DNA from: Alphaproteobacteria bacterium
GTDB lineage: Bacteria > Pseudomonadota > Alphaproteobacteria > Micavibrionales > UBA2020
DNA length: 64,000 nt
Direction: 5' to 3'
Assembly: GCA_016794125.1 (NCBI GenBank)
Contig: JAEUKT010000002.1
Location: 655,396 to 719,395, forward strand
The notes under the pieces are model-generated. The model did no database searches and was not told where the DNA came from. It saw only the letters and a list, made by a program, of their open reading frames with translations. Numbering within the stretch: position 1 is the stretch's first letter; the number at the start of each line of letters is the position of its first letter. Positions 35,306-43,379 of this stretch are shown here, in pieces. A program made the translations under genes and the position numbers.

Positions 35306-35713
35306 ATGCTCCAGCGCGTGAATACAGAGGCGGAACAACCCCGCCGTCAGTCCAAAAAAGATCTCGGCAAAAAAGATTTCCACCTGAATGTCATCCTGTC
35401 GCTGCTGACCGGCATCACGCTGTCGCGCGAAGGCGAAGCGGGGCCGCAGCGTCTTGTCGCCTTCATGATGGACGAACAGGCCGATGCCTGCGTCACGATG
35501 GAAAACGCCGAAACCGTGCGCGACTGCATCCTGGAACAGCTGCCCTTCCTGAACGACATCAATTTCGACGGGCTGCATGAAATCCTGCGCGTCGATCCGT
35601 CGCCTGCCAATCCCTACATCACCGTCTGGCGCGAAATGCAGGCGTTGAAATTCGGCGAGGAACATGCGCTGGTGACGCTGTCGCGCTGGCAGAAAAAAAC
35701 CGACGCCGCCTAA
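35306..35713 (+). CDS. Soluble hypothetical protein, 135 aa
   Basis: A charged N-terminal 25 residues (Lys/Arg/Gln-rich), then a compact alpha/beta-looking domain containing LNVILSLLTGITLSREG and ITVWREMQALKFGEEHA. There is no signal peptide or membrane helix. It has its own promoter and is closed by a strong shared terminator. No family recognised. Confidence 0.62.
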   Translation: MLQRVNTEAEQPRRQSKKDLGKKDFHLNVILSLLTGITLSREGEAGPQRLVAFMMDEQADACVTMENAETVRDCILEQLPFLNDINFDGLHEILRVDPSPANPYITVWREMQALKFGEEHALVTLSRWQKKTDAA

Positions 35714-35733
35714 ACCGCGCCGTACAAGCGAAT

Positions 35734-35765
35734 AAAAAAACCGCCGGGTTACGGCGGTTTTTTTT
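35734..35765. terminator. Bidirectional terminator
   Basis: CCGCCG (35741-35746) and CGGCGG (35752-35757), 5-nt loop, flanked by seven A before and eight T after. It serves the convergent genes ending at 35713 and 35784. Confidence 0.93.
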
Positions 35766-35783
35766 GTATCCGTTTTCGAATGT

Positions 35784-36728
35784 TTAGATGCCTGGGCCCA
35801 GACGCTTCAGGAAGCCCTGCACAGCCGCCTGCGCGGTCAGCGGCGACGGCTTCACTTCCGCAGGCGCAGCCGCCAGCGTGTCGATTTCCGCCTTCGGGCC
35901 AAAGAAGCGCGACGAGATGCCCGAGATATATTTGGTGAACTTGCTGGTAAAGGTCGAAGGCGTTGCTTCGTCCGCCGCCAGCGTTTCTGCGGGCTTTGCG
36001 GCTTCCAGCGGCGCGATTTCGATGCCGCCCTTGTCTTCGCCGCCGCCGAACCAGCCGCGGATCGTCGCGCTGATGCTGTTGCCCTTGTCGCCGTGTTCCA
36101 GCTCCTGATGTTCGGCCTCTTCCTTGACGGCCACTTCGTCGCGCTGCGCCTGCTTGATGGTTTCCGACAGGCCGTGCGCGCCCATGGAACGCGCCACTTC
36201 GTCGCCGTTCACGCCGTCGATCGCCAGCAGGTTGTTGGTCGAAAGTTTCGCGATCAGCATGCGCGCCAGTTCCACGTTGCCGTTCGTCTGGAACAGCATC
36301 GCGGCGGTCACGCCTGCATCCGTCATCGCGCCCAGATCGACGCCTTTATACGTCATCAATTCGCGCGCGATGTCGTCCTTGCGGTCCTGCGCTGCCGCGA
36401 TCAGCAGCGTCACGCCGTTGGCGCGTTTCACGCCGGTGTTTTTCTTGCCGTTCTGGGTCAGGCCCTGCACCATGTTCAGGTCGCCGCGCTTCACAGCCGC
36501 GAACAACTCGTCGGTCATCTCGTCCTGGGTGATTTCTTTTTCTTTGGAATAGTCGATGCCGCCTGTCGCGTTCGGGATTTCGGTTTCGGGCTTCGGTGCG
36601 AAATCGGTCGCGGTGTTGTTTGCTTCGGCTGTCATGTCTTTTCCCATCCTGTCATTGAACATCTGTGCAAAAAGGCCTGCGGTAGCGGCGGTGGAAGTGG
36701 CGGCGAAGGCGGTCTGCAACTGGGCCAA
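35784..36728 (-). CDS. Ankyrin-repeat protein, 314 aa
   Basis: Starts at TTG 36728 with AGAGAGG about 6 nt upstream. The first 70 residues are Ala/Thr-rich. Three to four ankyrin units lie at about 70-195 (ELFAAVKRGDLNMVQGLTQNG, GVTLLIAAAQDRKDDIARELM). The C-terminal 120 residues are Ala/Glu/Pro-rich with amphipathic helices, ending GFLKRLGPGI. The control region upstream holds a TATGCT-N7-AGCATA palindrome and a CtrA-type site. Function unknown. Confidence 0.75.
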   Translation of the reverse strand: MAQLQTAFAATSTAATAGLFAQMFNDRMGKDMTAEANNTATDFAPKPETEIPNATGGIDYSKEKEITQDEMTDELFAAVKRGDLNMVQGLTQNGKKNTGVKRANGVTLLIAAAQDRKDDIARELMTYKGVDLGAMTDAGVTAAMLFQTNGNVELARMLIAKLSTNNLLAIDGVNGDEVARSMGAHGLSETIKQAQRDEVAVKEEAEHQELEHGDKGNSISATIRGWFGGGEDKGGIEIAPLEAAKPAETLAADEATPSTFTSKFTKYISGISSRFFGPKAEIDTLAAAPAEVKPSPLTAQAAVQGFLKRLGPGI

Positions 36729-36784
36729 TGTTACCTCTCTTTGTTAATCTCATAGTACCCCAGACCCCTGCCTTTGTCAAAAAT

Positions 36785-36805
36785 ATATGCTTTTTTTGAG
36801 CATAT
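36785..36805. promoter_or_regulatory. Operator-like palindrome TATGCT-N7-AGCATA
   Basis: Arms ATATGCT (36785-36791) and AGCATAT (36799-36805) with a T-rich 7-nt centre, 57 bp upstream of the ankyrin start at 36728. The identical core recurs at 38266-38284 and, with one change, at 11027-11045. Confidence 0.5.
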
Positions 36806-36831
36806 CTAACTCCTTGAGCCAAAACGACTTA

Positions 36832-36846
36832 TTAATGCTTTGTTAA
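36832..36846. promoter_or_regulatory. CtrA-consensus site TTAA-N7-TTAA
   Basis: TTAA (36832-36835), N7, TTAA (36843-36846). It lies 20 bp upstream of the -35 of the HAD gene promoter (36867) and about 104 bp upstream of the divergent ankyrin gene, so it could serve either. Confidence 0.58.
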
Positions 36847-36866
36847 TCTTTTCGGCGAGTGGATTT

Positions 36867-36895
36867 TTGACGTAATAAAAATGTTGTGTGACAAT
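36867..36895 (+). promoter_or_regulatory. Promoter predicted to give a leaderless mRNA
   Basis: TTGACG (36867-36872), 17-bp spacer, GACAAT (36890-36895). The ATG at 36901 begins six bases after the -10, and no Shine-Dalgarno sequence is present. Confidence 0.5.
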
Positions 36896-36900
36896 GCCTT

Positions 36901-37662
36901 ATGATCAAAGCCGTTCTGCTCGACATGGATAACACGCTCATCGCAACGCAAGATTTGTTCGAGGAAGCGCATGACCGCCTGACAGCCTTTATCCATTCCC
37001 GCGCCCAAACGCCCCCCGCCGAATCCCTCGTCACCGTCCGGCGATTCGAGGTCGAGCTGTTCGCGCAGTTCGGCTACGGCACCGGCATGCTGCCGCAGGC
37101 TTTTGAAAACGCGCTGCTGCATTATGCGCCGCAATCATCGCCGACCGATATCGCGGCGGTGCGCGGCATGGCATCCGACGTCTATACGCGCCCCGCGCGC
37201 GTGATTGCGGGCGTGCCGCAGGCGCTGGAAAATATGGCGAAGCATTTTGATTTGTATATCCTGACAGCGGGCGAGCCCGAAGCGCAGCAGCGCCGCATCG
37301 ACGCGCTGCCTTTTAAAAATCTTTTCTGCGGTACTTTCCCCGTGCCGGAAAAAACGCTCGAAACATATTCCGCGCTGCTGAAAAAACTGGGATTGAAACC
37401 GCACGAGGTCGTGATGATCGGCGACAGCCTGAAATCCGACATCATCCCGTCCGTCGCCGCCGGATTATCCGCCATCCACATCCCCCATGCCAACTGGGTC
37501 GGCCGTGAAATGGCAGGGCTGAAAATGCCGGAAACCACGCTGGCGACGGTGTTTAATCACATGAGCGGCGCCGCCGAAAAGCTTATTGCGGGCGCGGTAC
37601 GGAAGGCCTCAACTGCGCCGATGCCGCCGCAAAAACCTGCACGCCCGGGACAAGCGGCATGA
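36901..37662 (+). CDS. HAD-family hydrolase
   Basis: A 253-residue haloacid-dehalogenase-type phosphatase. Motif I is LLDMDNTL, with the nucleophile Asp at position 8. A Thr-containing motif II (LYILTAGE) sits near 119, and motif IV GDSLKSDI near 178 binds Mg2+. The all-helical cap lies between residues 15 and 90. The substrate is unknown; phosphoglycolate or small sugar phosphates are typical. The tail is Pro/Lys-rich (MPPQKPARPGQ). Its last 80 bp overlap the convergent gene ending at 37583. Confidence 0.85.
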   Translation: MIKAVLLDMDNTLIATQDLFEEAHDRLTAFIHSRAQTPPAESLVTVRRFEVELFAQFGYGTGMLPQAFENALLHYAPQSSPTDIAAVRGMASDVYTRPARVIAGVPQALENMAKHFDLYILTAGEPEAQQRRIDALPFKNLFCGTFPVPEKTLETYSALLKKLGLKPHEVVMIGDSLKSDIIPSVAAGLSAIHIPHANWVGREMAGLKMPETTLATVFNHMSGAAEKLIAGAVRKASTAPMPPQKPARPGQAA

Positions 37663-38104
37663 TTTCGATGGCAGGCGTATCTTCCTTCACTTTCAGGAAT
37701 TTGGTCGTGATCGCCGATGCCGCGCGTTCGGTCGGGCGGCGCGACGCGTGGCGGAAGCGCGACGGCGCGCGCGTCTCGACACGGATTTCCTTGTTCTTCT
37801 GTTTCGTGTTGTCCTGCGGTGCGGGCGACGCTTCCTGCTTGAAGCGCGTCTTCAGGTAGGGCGATGAAAAACCTTCCAGCGCCAGCATCATGCGGCGCAC
37901 GCGCTCGTCGGTGATGGCTTCGGTTGCGGGCAGGGCGCTTGTCAGCGCCGCGATCGACACCATGACCTGCGCCAGTTCCGCGTTGAACTGGTCTTCGTCG
38001 CAGGTCATTTCGACAGCCTCGCGCTGTGCGAAGCAGGTGACCGATGCTTTGGGCTTCAGGCCGTCAAAGCGGTTCTTGAGCGTATCGCGATCGAGTAACA
38101 TCAT
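37583..38104 (-). CDS. Hypothetical protein, 173 aa
   Basis: Starts at ATG 38104 after AAGGGGA. The first 95 residues are helical, with Cys at about 24 and 35 (ASVTCFAQ, EMTCDED). A Lys/Arg/Gln/Ser-rich stretch (about 95-130) follows, then a short ordered end. There is no membrane segment. It overlaps the 3' end of the HAD gene by 80 bp on the opposite strand, so both carry constrained sequence there. No family recognised. Confidence 0.62.
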   Translation of the reverse strand: MMLLDRDTLKNRFDGLKPKASVTCFAQREAVEMTCDEDQFNAELAQVMVSIAALTSALPATEAITDERVRRMMLALEGFSSPYLKTRFKQEASPAPQDNTKQKNKEIRVETRAPSRFRHASRRPTERAASAITTKFLKVKEDTPAIEIMPLVPGVQVFAAASAQLRPSVPRPQ

Positions 38105-38528
38105 GTTGATCCCCTTTCGTGTAGCAACTCAACTTCCCTGACTTCAAGCTAACGCATAAGTATTAAGAATGTGGTATCAGGGGGTGTCGCTATTTTCTAA
38201 GTAGCTGTTTTCATTATGTATTATTTTTGAACGCAGCGTTTAGATTCTTGCCATATTTAACGAAATATGCTCAAGCCGAGCATAGTTTTTGATCGCGCGC
38301 GAATCATCGGTTATGTAACGCGCTGAAATTCAGGCACTTTTCTTTAACATCCGTCCTGATAGGATAATCAGCACCAAGTAAGACCTATTTGAACTTGCGA
38401 AAGCCGGCATCCAAGTCCGGCGAAGCGTGACGGCGGGTTGGGATTGTGGACGGGCGGTGCGGCGCGCGGATATGGCGTGCGGCGGCAGTCCGGAAAAATC
38501 CCGGCAACAACCGCAAAGGTCGTCCCGC
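38105..38528. promoter_or_regulatory. 424-bp divergent region with a TATGCT-N7-AGCATA palindrome
   Basis: Mostly AT-rich. It contains TATGCTC-N5-GAGCATA (38266-38284), the same core palindrome as at 36785, and TTGCCATATT at 38248. Near 38404-38420 there is a short GC-rich dyad (GCCGG/CCGGC) that resembles intergenic repeat units but is not clearly one. No coding ORF is evident. Confidence 0.45.
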
Positions 38529-39647
38529 TTGAAAAAACTCCTCGCCACATTCAACAAACACGCGCGCAAAACCGCGCTCACCGCGATTGCCGCCGTTGCG
38601 CTGGCGGGCGGCATCACGCATGACAGCCCTCCGGCTTCCGCGCTGCCTGAAACCGCAACCGCCACGCAAACCGCCGACACGGTAAAAGTGCCCTATGCGA
38701 CCAGTCAGGCGCGGCTGGATACCATCAAGACAAAAATCGCCCTGACACCCACGGGGCAGGCGCTGCTCGATTATGCGGCGCGCGAAAACATCCGCATCGA
38801 AATGTCGGATTCCAAAACGATGGACGACGACCCCAAGGACAATATTTTCATCAAGGGGCTGAATTACGGCCACCTGATCCGCCTGAACGGCGATATCGCC
38901 AGCGACGATGCGATCATGCTGACGCTGGCGCATGAAATCCGCCATTCATGGCACGAACGCACAGTGAAATCGGACGACCTTCAGCTGGAACCGCGCCGTG
39001 AATGGCTGAAGCGCCGCATACAGGAAGCGGACTGCTTCGCCTATGAAATCCATTTTGCGTATGAATACGAGAAAGCGACCGGCAAGAAACTGGCGATCGG
39101 CAACCGCGCGACGAACGATTACGCGAAGCTGCTGGGCGCATACGAAAAGGCGCGCAGCGCCGAAGGCGCCACCGTCGCCACGGCCTATTCCGCGCTGCTG
39201 GAAAAAACATTCCAGCATGTGAACGGCCTCGACTACGACAAGCGTTTCACGACGCAGCTGAAAGAAACATGGACGGATGTGGCGGCCAAGCCCGGCCTTG
39301 CGCCCATTTATGCCGCGCGCATGGTCAACACCGCAACCGACGCCGATTTCGTGCGGGAGATGCGCGAAGTGGCAACAGCAGGGCTGGAGATCGGCTTCGA
39401 TCCCGCCGCGCTTTCCACATGGACGGATGCCGATTTCCTCAGCTTTGAAAAGACCGGCGGCGCGCCGTCGAAAAAAGACCAGCAGACGTTTGACGAAGCA
39501 CAGCTGAAATACCTCGAGGCGCGCACCGACTGGCAGCTGCTGCATTTCATGAACGACAACCCGGCCGCGCCGCCCGCTATGGCCGTGCCGGAAAAACTGC
39601 CGCCGACGGTCGAGAAAAAACCGCGCGCGCCGCGGCCCAACAGTTAA
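38529..39647 (+). CDS. Exported HEIRH putative metallopeptidase (DUF6782-like)
   Basis: A 372-residue protein if started at TTG 38529 (MKKLLATFNKH), which has AAAGG upstream and gives a clean N-terminal signal or anchor (about 12-30); longer frames to 38427 are possible. TPTGQALLDYAARENI at about 73-88 and LAHEIRHSW at 133-141 (His135, Glu136, His139) with EADCFAYE (Glu166) match the 21787-22983 protein in order and spacing. The central helical part is about 200 residues, and the tail is Pro/Lys/Arg-rich (KKPRAPRPNS). A secreted or periplasmic zinc peptidase is the likely reading. Confidence 0.68.
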   Translation: MKKLLATFNKHARKTALTAIAAVALAGGITHDSPPASALPETATATQTADTVKVPYATSQARLDTIKTKIALTPTGQALLDYAARENIRIEMSDSKTMDDDPKDNIFIKGLNYGHLIRLNGDIASDDAIMLTLAHEIRHSWHERTVKSDDLQLEPRREWLKRRIQEADCFAYEIHFAYEYEKATGKKLAIGNRATNDYAKLLGAYEKARSAEGATVATAYSALLEKTFQHVNGLDYDKRFTTQLKETWTDVAAKPGLAPIYAARMVNTATDADFVREMREVATAGLEIGFDPAALSTWTDADFLSFEKTGGAPSKKDQQTFDEAQLKYLEARTDWQLLHFMNDNPAAPPAMAVPEKLPPTVEKKPRAPRPNS

Positions 39648-39669
39648 CCAGCCGGCGGCGACGAAAAAA

Positions 39670-40119
39670 TCAAGCGGCGGGTGCTTTCGGGGTTTTCGGC
39701 TTGCGCGGCTTCTTTGCGGCCTTCGCGGCTTTTTTCGCGGCTTCTGCCTTTTGTTCTTCGGCTTTGTCTTTGTGGTGTTTCGCCACGCGGTACGCGCCAT
39801 AGACGGCAAGGCCGCCCGGCAGCGCGATGACGGTGCCGGCCAGGCGTTTCAGCTCGTCTTTCTTCGTCAAATCCTGCGCGGTGTCCTTGGCCACTTTCAG
39901 CCATTCGGTTTTCGACACATGGCCATAGGCGACGTTCATACGTTCCTTCAGCGTCAGGTCTTTTTTCGCTTCGCCGTCGGGCGTGTTTTCGTTCACAAGG
40001 ACGCCGAGCGTGTTCAGCGTGTCGGTCGCCTGCAGCTTGGCATCGTCCAGCACGGCCTTGCCGGTTTTGGCGGCGGCGTTGTAGCTGTTTTTCAATTTGT
40101 CCTTGATGCCTTTGAACAT
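39670..40119 (-). CDS. Lys/Ala-rich hypothetical protein, paralogue of the 40186 gene
   Basis: A 149-residue basic helical protein. Residues 1-40 form an amphipathic Lys-rich helix (MFKGIKDKLKNSY). A short apolar segment, LPGGLAVYGAYRVAK, lies near 104-118 and may dip into a membrane. The tail is an Ala/Lys/Pro array (KKPRKPKTPKAPAA). The block KDTAQDL...LPGG...YGAYRVAK matches KDTVKDL...VPGG...YAGYRIAK in the neighbouring gene. AAGGAGA precedes the ATG at 40119, and an 18-bp palindromic dyad lies just upstream. Confidence 0.66.
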   Translation of the reverse strand: MFKGIKDKLKNSYNAAAKTGKAVLDDAKLQATDTLNTLGVLVNENTPDGEAKKDLTLKERMNVAYGHVSKTEWLKVAKDTAQDLTKKDELKRLAGTVIALPGGLAVYGAYRVAKHHKDKAEEQKAEAAKKAAKAAKKPRKPKTPKAPAA

Positions 40120-40137
40120 GCGCGTATCTCCTTTAAA

Positions 40138-40162
40138 AATATGGCTTCTTTATAGCCATATT
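40138..40162. promoter_or_regulatory. Palindrome in the leader of the 40119 gene
   Basis: AATATGGCT (40138-40146), N7, AGCCATATT (40154-40162): perfect 9-bp arms, ending 19 nt before the start codon and next to the ribosome site. It may be an operator or an RNA stem that gates translation. Confidence 0.5.
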
Positions 40163-40185
40163 CCGGAAATAAGCAAGCAAATTGT

Positions 40186-40482
40186 CTAAGGCTTTGGCGG
40201 TTTTGGTTTGTGCTGGACTGCGGCCGTCGGTTCGTTGTTATCGTTGGCAGGCGCCGGGGCGTGTTCCAGCTTGTATTTCGCGATGCGATACCCCGCATAA
40301 CCGATCCAGCCGCCCGGCACGAAAGACGACAGCAGCAGCACGCCGATTTCCTTGGGCTTGCGCAGGTCTTTAACGGTGTCTTTCAGCACGCCGCGCAATT
40401 CCTTGCGCGACAGGCCGTTGAACACGGTTTTCAGCCTTTGCTTGAAACTCGGCTTTTTGTTTTTCGGATCCGGCTCGGACAT
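40186..40482 (-). CDS. Small basic hypothetical protein, paralogue of the 39670 gene
   Basis: A 98-residue protein starting at ATG 40482 (MSEPDPKNK) after AGGGGA. The Lys-rich N-terminus and KDTVKDLRKPKE are followed by an apolar SSFVPGGWIGYAGYRIAKYK, then a Pro/Lys tail (HKPKPPKP). It is shorter than its neighbour at 39670 but shares the central block. Function unknown; a small membrane-peripheral protein is possible. Confidence 0.63.
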   Translation of the reverse strand: MSEPDPKNKKPSFKQRLKTVFNGLSRKELRGVLKDTVKDLRKPKEIGVLLLSSFVPGGWIGYAGYRIAKYKLEHAPAPANDNNEPTAAVQHKPKPPKP

Positions 40483-40555
40483 GATTCCCCTACAGCCATG
40501 TATTATAGCAGAAATGCCGCCCGATTTTGTGAACAATTGTTTTAAGGCCGCGATC

Positions 40556-42265
40556 TTAACGCGGTCCCGTGGACGATGTGCCGCGGTTGCGCGGCGACGG
40601 CCGGTTATTGAGCCGCGCGCGCACCTTTGGCTCGATGTTCTGATACCATTCGGAAATGAACAGGCGCTGGTAACTGCGATCCGGTGACTGGCGGTGCGGT
40701 ATGTAACGCTCCGGATCGACCAGTTCCAAAATCAGCTGGCACAGGAATTCGGGGTAGGGGTTTTTCGGATTTGCCGCGCGGATCGAAAATTCGCCCGTGC
40801 GCGCATATACTTTCTCAAGGTCGAAATGTTCCGGCTTCACCACGCCCGCATCCAAAAGCGCGCGCGCAAGGCCGGGGTCGCGCTTGCCAAGGTAACTATT
40901 GGGATCGATCAGTGAAAAATCCGCCTTCGCCTCCACCAGCGCCTTCAATGCGCGCTGCGCGTCGTCCGTCATGCCTTTCGGCGTTTCGGCGTGCAGGTAA
41001 TCCAGAATGCGGCGTGTGTCCATCGCATTCGGCTTCCAGCCGAACGGGCCCATCGCCTCCAGCACCAGTGCGAATTTTTTCGGGGTCAGCAGCTTGGGCA
41101 GGGTCGTCTCCGACATTTCCTTGTGCGCGGCCTTGGTGTTGAATGCGCGGGTCAGCGAAAAATCATCGGCGGATCCGGCGGCCAGCCGGCGCAGCCGGTC
41201 GGCCGTCCATGCGGGCGCGTCGAAAAATCCCATCGCCATCAGCTCATTCTCGGCAATCGCCAGCGCGCCCGGCGTACGCTGCCTGGCCGAATGGCGCAAA
41301 TAGATAAACGCTTCCGCATCGCGCTCCGTCGGCGGCTGTTTCGTGAACAGGATGCGTGCGGCCGTCAGCAGGTCTTCGCGGCGCATGGCGATATAATGCG
41401 CGCCCAGGTCGTGCAGGCGGTCGCCCAGCCTGATCACCTGCTCCATATTCACCAGCTGCGACAATATCTCGCGCCGCGCGTCAAGCTCCGCGCCCGCCAG
41501 CAGCTTCCGGCGCTCCAGCTCCACGACCAGCTCGGTCGACAGGAACAGGTCGAGCGACGTGACCGTCACCGGCTTTACCTTGATGCCCGCATCCAGCAGC
41601 TTGTCGATAAACCCAAGCCCGCCGCGCGACCGCGATATCGGGTACATGCGCTGCATCAGCCGGAATTCGGCTGAAACGTCCAGCGGCGCGCGGTCGCTGC
41701 CGTCGCCCAGCTTCGCGTCGCGGAACTGCAAAATCTCTTTCGCCTTGTCCATCTGCCCGGACTGCACGTAATGGATCAGCGTCGTGGTCATCAGGCCGTT
41801 CAAATCGCGCAAATGCATTTCAGCATCGGGCATGCCGCGCAGCTTCGCCTCCCGCGCCGCACGGTGCGCCCAGCGGATGGAAACAACCGCATCGGTGTCG
41901 CGGCGTTCGGCCGGCGTGAACTGCGTGCGGATGCCTGCGTTGCGCAACGGCCCTTCGATATGCGCCCAGTTGATGTCGCTTACCATGTTGCGCGCCTGTT
42001 TTGTTTCGGCGGCCGTCCATGTTGCGTCATAGGATGTCAGAAGATTCACCATCTGCCGGTCGCCGCGCATCGCTGCCTGCAGCAGGTGATACCCGTCCGG
42101 CTTCAGCTCGATCTTCTCCCAGAACGCGGTTTCGAAAATTTCGCGCGCCGCGCCGATGTCTTTGCCGGTGATGGCATCCAGCAGGCGCGCAGATAATTCC
42201 GCCGCCGTCGGCTTGCGCGGCGGCGGGTCGGGCGGGAAATATTCCGGATAGAATATCATCGGCAT
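40556..42265 (-). CDS. Large helical hypothetical protein, possible decayed ankyrin fold
   Basis: A 569-residue soluble, almost entirely helical protein. A few 30-35-residue units recall ankyrin pairs (GYHLLQAAMRGDRQMVNLLTS near residue 58; LIHYVQSGQMDKAKEIL near 162), but most of the length has no consensus. The tail is Arg/Ser/Pro-rich (RPSPRNRGTSSTGPR). It begins PMIFYPEYFPPDPPP, a Pro/aromatic-rich start. The promoter is strong and carries an inverted repeat. No family recognised beyond the repeat-like pattern. Confidence 0.65.
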   Translation of the reverse strand: MPMIFYPEYFPPDPPPRKPTAAELSARLLDAITGKDIGAAREIFETAFWEKIELKPDGYHLLQAAMRGDRQMVNLLTSYDATWTAAETKQARNMVSDINWAHIEGPLRNAGIRTQFTPAERRDTDAVVSIRWAHRAAREAKLRGMPDAEMHLRDLNGLMTTTLIHYVQSGQMDKAKEILQFRDAKLGDGSDRAPLDVSAEFRLMQRMYPISRSRGGLGFIDKLLDAGIKVKPVTVTSLDLFLSTELVVELERRKLLAGAELDARREILSQLVNMEQVIRLGDRLHDLGAHYIAMRREDLLTAARILFTKQPPTERDAEAFIYLRHSARQRTPGALAIAENELMAMGFFDAPAWTADRLRRLAAGSADDFSLTRAFNTKAAHKEMSETTLPKLLTPKKFALVLEAMGPFGWKPNAMDTRRILDYLHAETPKGMTDDAQRALKALVEAKADFSLIDPNSYLGKRDPGLARALLDAGVVKPEHFDLEKVYARTGEFSIRAANPKNPYPEFLCQLILELVDPERYIPHRQSPDRSYQRLFISEWYQNIEPKVRARLNNRPSPRNRGTSSTGPR

Positions 42266-42269
42266 CGCG

Positions 42270-42323
42270 CAGTCTTTTGTTTGTTAAGGAAAAGACTGTA
42301 GCGATGGGGCAACCGCGAGTCAA
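42270..42323 (-). promoter_or_regulatory. Promoter with inverted repeat at the transcription start
   Basis: On the minus strand: TTGACT (42323-42318), 17-bp spacer, TACAGT (42300-42295). CAGTCTTTT (42270-42278) and AAAAGACTG (42290-42298) are perfect 9-bp arms with an 11-nt centre, overlapping the -10 and the expected start near 42288. This looks like an operator or a 5' stem-loop. Confidence 0.58.
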
Positions 42324-42360
42324 TTCACCGCGATTTCCGGATTATGAAATCAAACTTTAC

Positions 42361-42388
42361 AATAAAAACCCCGGCTTTCGCCGGGGTT
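42361..42388 (-). terminator. Rho-independent terminator of the 42414 gene
   Basis: Read on the minus strand: AACCCCGGC, GAAA tetraloop, GCCGGGGTT, followed by TTTATT. It ends the gene whose stop is at 42414. Confidence 0.9.
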
Positions 42389-42413
42389 ACAAAGCAAAGA
42401 CCGCTTTTGAAGC

Positions 42414-42743
42414 TTACGCGATCGCCTTTAGCGCGTTACGCAGGCGTTCGGTCGTGCGCTCGGCCTGCTCCGCCGATTTCGCAATCGCGGATACGCGGGT
42501 ATCAAGGTCGCTTTCGCTTGATGCCTGCTGGCCGGCCAGCACGGCGGCCTGAAATTCATACAATTCGGTTTTTTCTTGCAGGGTGGTCAGCAGTTTATGG
42601 CCGGTGGTGACGTCTTTGGCGGTCGGCGTGGTTTCCGCCAGATGGCCCAGGAATTTTTCGGCCTGCTGGATGGTCTTTTTCGGCAGCTCTGCCTTTAATG
42701 AAAAGTGGTTGCGGATAGTGCCGATATCGCGCGTTTCCGTCAT
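42414..42743 (-). CDS. Helical hypothetical protein, 109 aa
   Basis: A soluble, mostly helical, charged protein with heptad-like stretches (IQQAEKFLGHLAET; SAIAKSAEQAERTTERL) that suggest a coiled coil. There is no signal peptide or membrane helix. It has its own terminator, and a CtrA-type site lies 64 bp upstream of the ATG. No family recognised. Confidence 0.62.
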   Translation of the reverse strand: MTETRDIGTIRNHFSLKAELPKKTIQQAEKFLGHLAETTPTAKDVTTGHKLLTTLQEKTELYEFQAAVLAGQQASSESDLDTRVSAIAKSAEQAERTTERLRNALKAIA

Positions 42744-42806
42744 TTATAAATTCCCTCGAAAAAATAAACTCACTCGCCCTGACACCTTCAAGGTAACAGG
42801 AGAGTC

Positions 42807-42821
42807 TTAACGCAAGGTTAA
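42807..42821. promoter_or_regulatory. CtrA-consensus site TTAA-N7-TTAA
   Basis: TTAA (42807-42810), CGCAAGG, TTAA (42818-42821), placed 64 bp upstream of the start at 42743. This is a position typical for an activator or repressor site. Confidence 0.58.
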
Positions 42822-42899
42822 AAAACACCGTAAAGATGCCAAATAGTCAGGAAATATGAAGGGGTTAGATAGAATGCAACGTAATTAAATTACAAATTC

Positions 42900-43379
42900 T
42901 TAGGATTCATTGGGAACACCTAATCGTATAGCCATCGCACTAACTGAAACCTCAAATAAAGCTGCAAGTTCAGGTAAAGTGGAAGCTCCTGCATCGATTG
43001 CCCTGTTGATCAAATGCCAAGGCATTAATATATCGGCAGCTTGTTTGTTTGCGGCGGCCTCAACCCAATTGCTAAGCCCGCTACGATATAAGGCATCGTC
43101 AGTAATTCCGTCACCGATTTGATCTCTGTGCAGGATGTAATGGGCGAGTTCGTGGGCGATTGTGAATCTTTGTCTAACATGCGGATGCTGAGTATTCACG
43201 TAAATTGCAAAACCCGATCGCGCTGACGCGTCTTTCTTTAACATGCCAGATATACCATTTGGCCAGTTTGATACGCCATACAACTTAATCCCCAATTCTT
43301 CAACTATCGGGGATAGTTTAACGGGTGCAGCAGCTTGATGGCTGGTAATTGTGCTAAGAGCGCTAGCAATGTCATTCAT
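42900..43379 (-). CDS. ImmA/IrrE-family metallo-endopeptidase
   Basis: A 159-residue soluble zinc peptidase of the type that cleaves phage or TA-type repressors. FTIAHELAHYILHRDQ at 72-87 carries the zinc motif (His76, Glu77, His80), and EAAANKQAADILMP near 107 carries the third ligand. GC content is visibly lower than in the flanking genes, and AT-ending codons are common, suggesting acquisition. Its ATG overlaps the stop of the upstream membrane protein gene (ATGA). No HTH repressor is attached, so its target must be encoded elsewhere. Confidence 0.87.
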   Translation of the reverse strand: MNDIASALSTITSHQAAAPVKLSPIVEELGIKLYGVSNWPNGISGMLKKDASARSGFAIYVNTQHPHVRQRFTIAHELAHYILHRDQIGDGITDDALYRSGLSNWVEAAANKQAADILMPWHLINRAIDAGASTLPELAALFEVSVSAMAIRLGVPNES

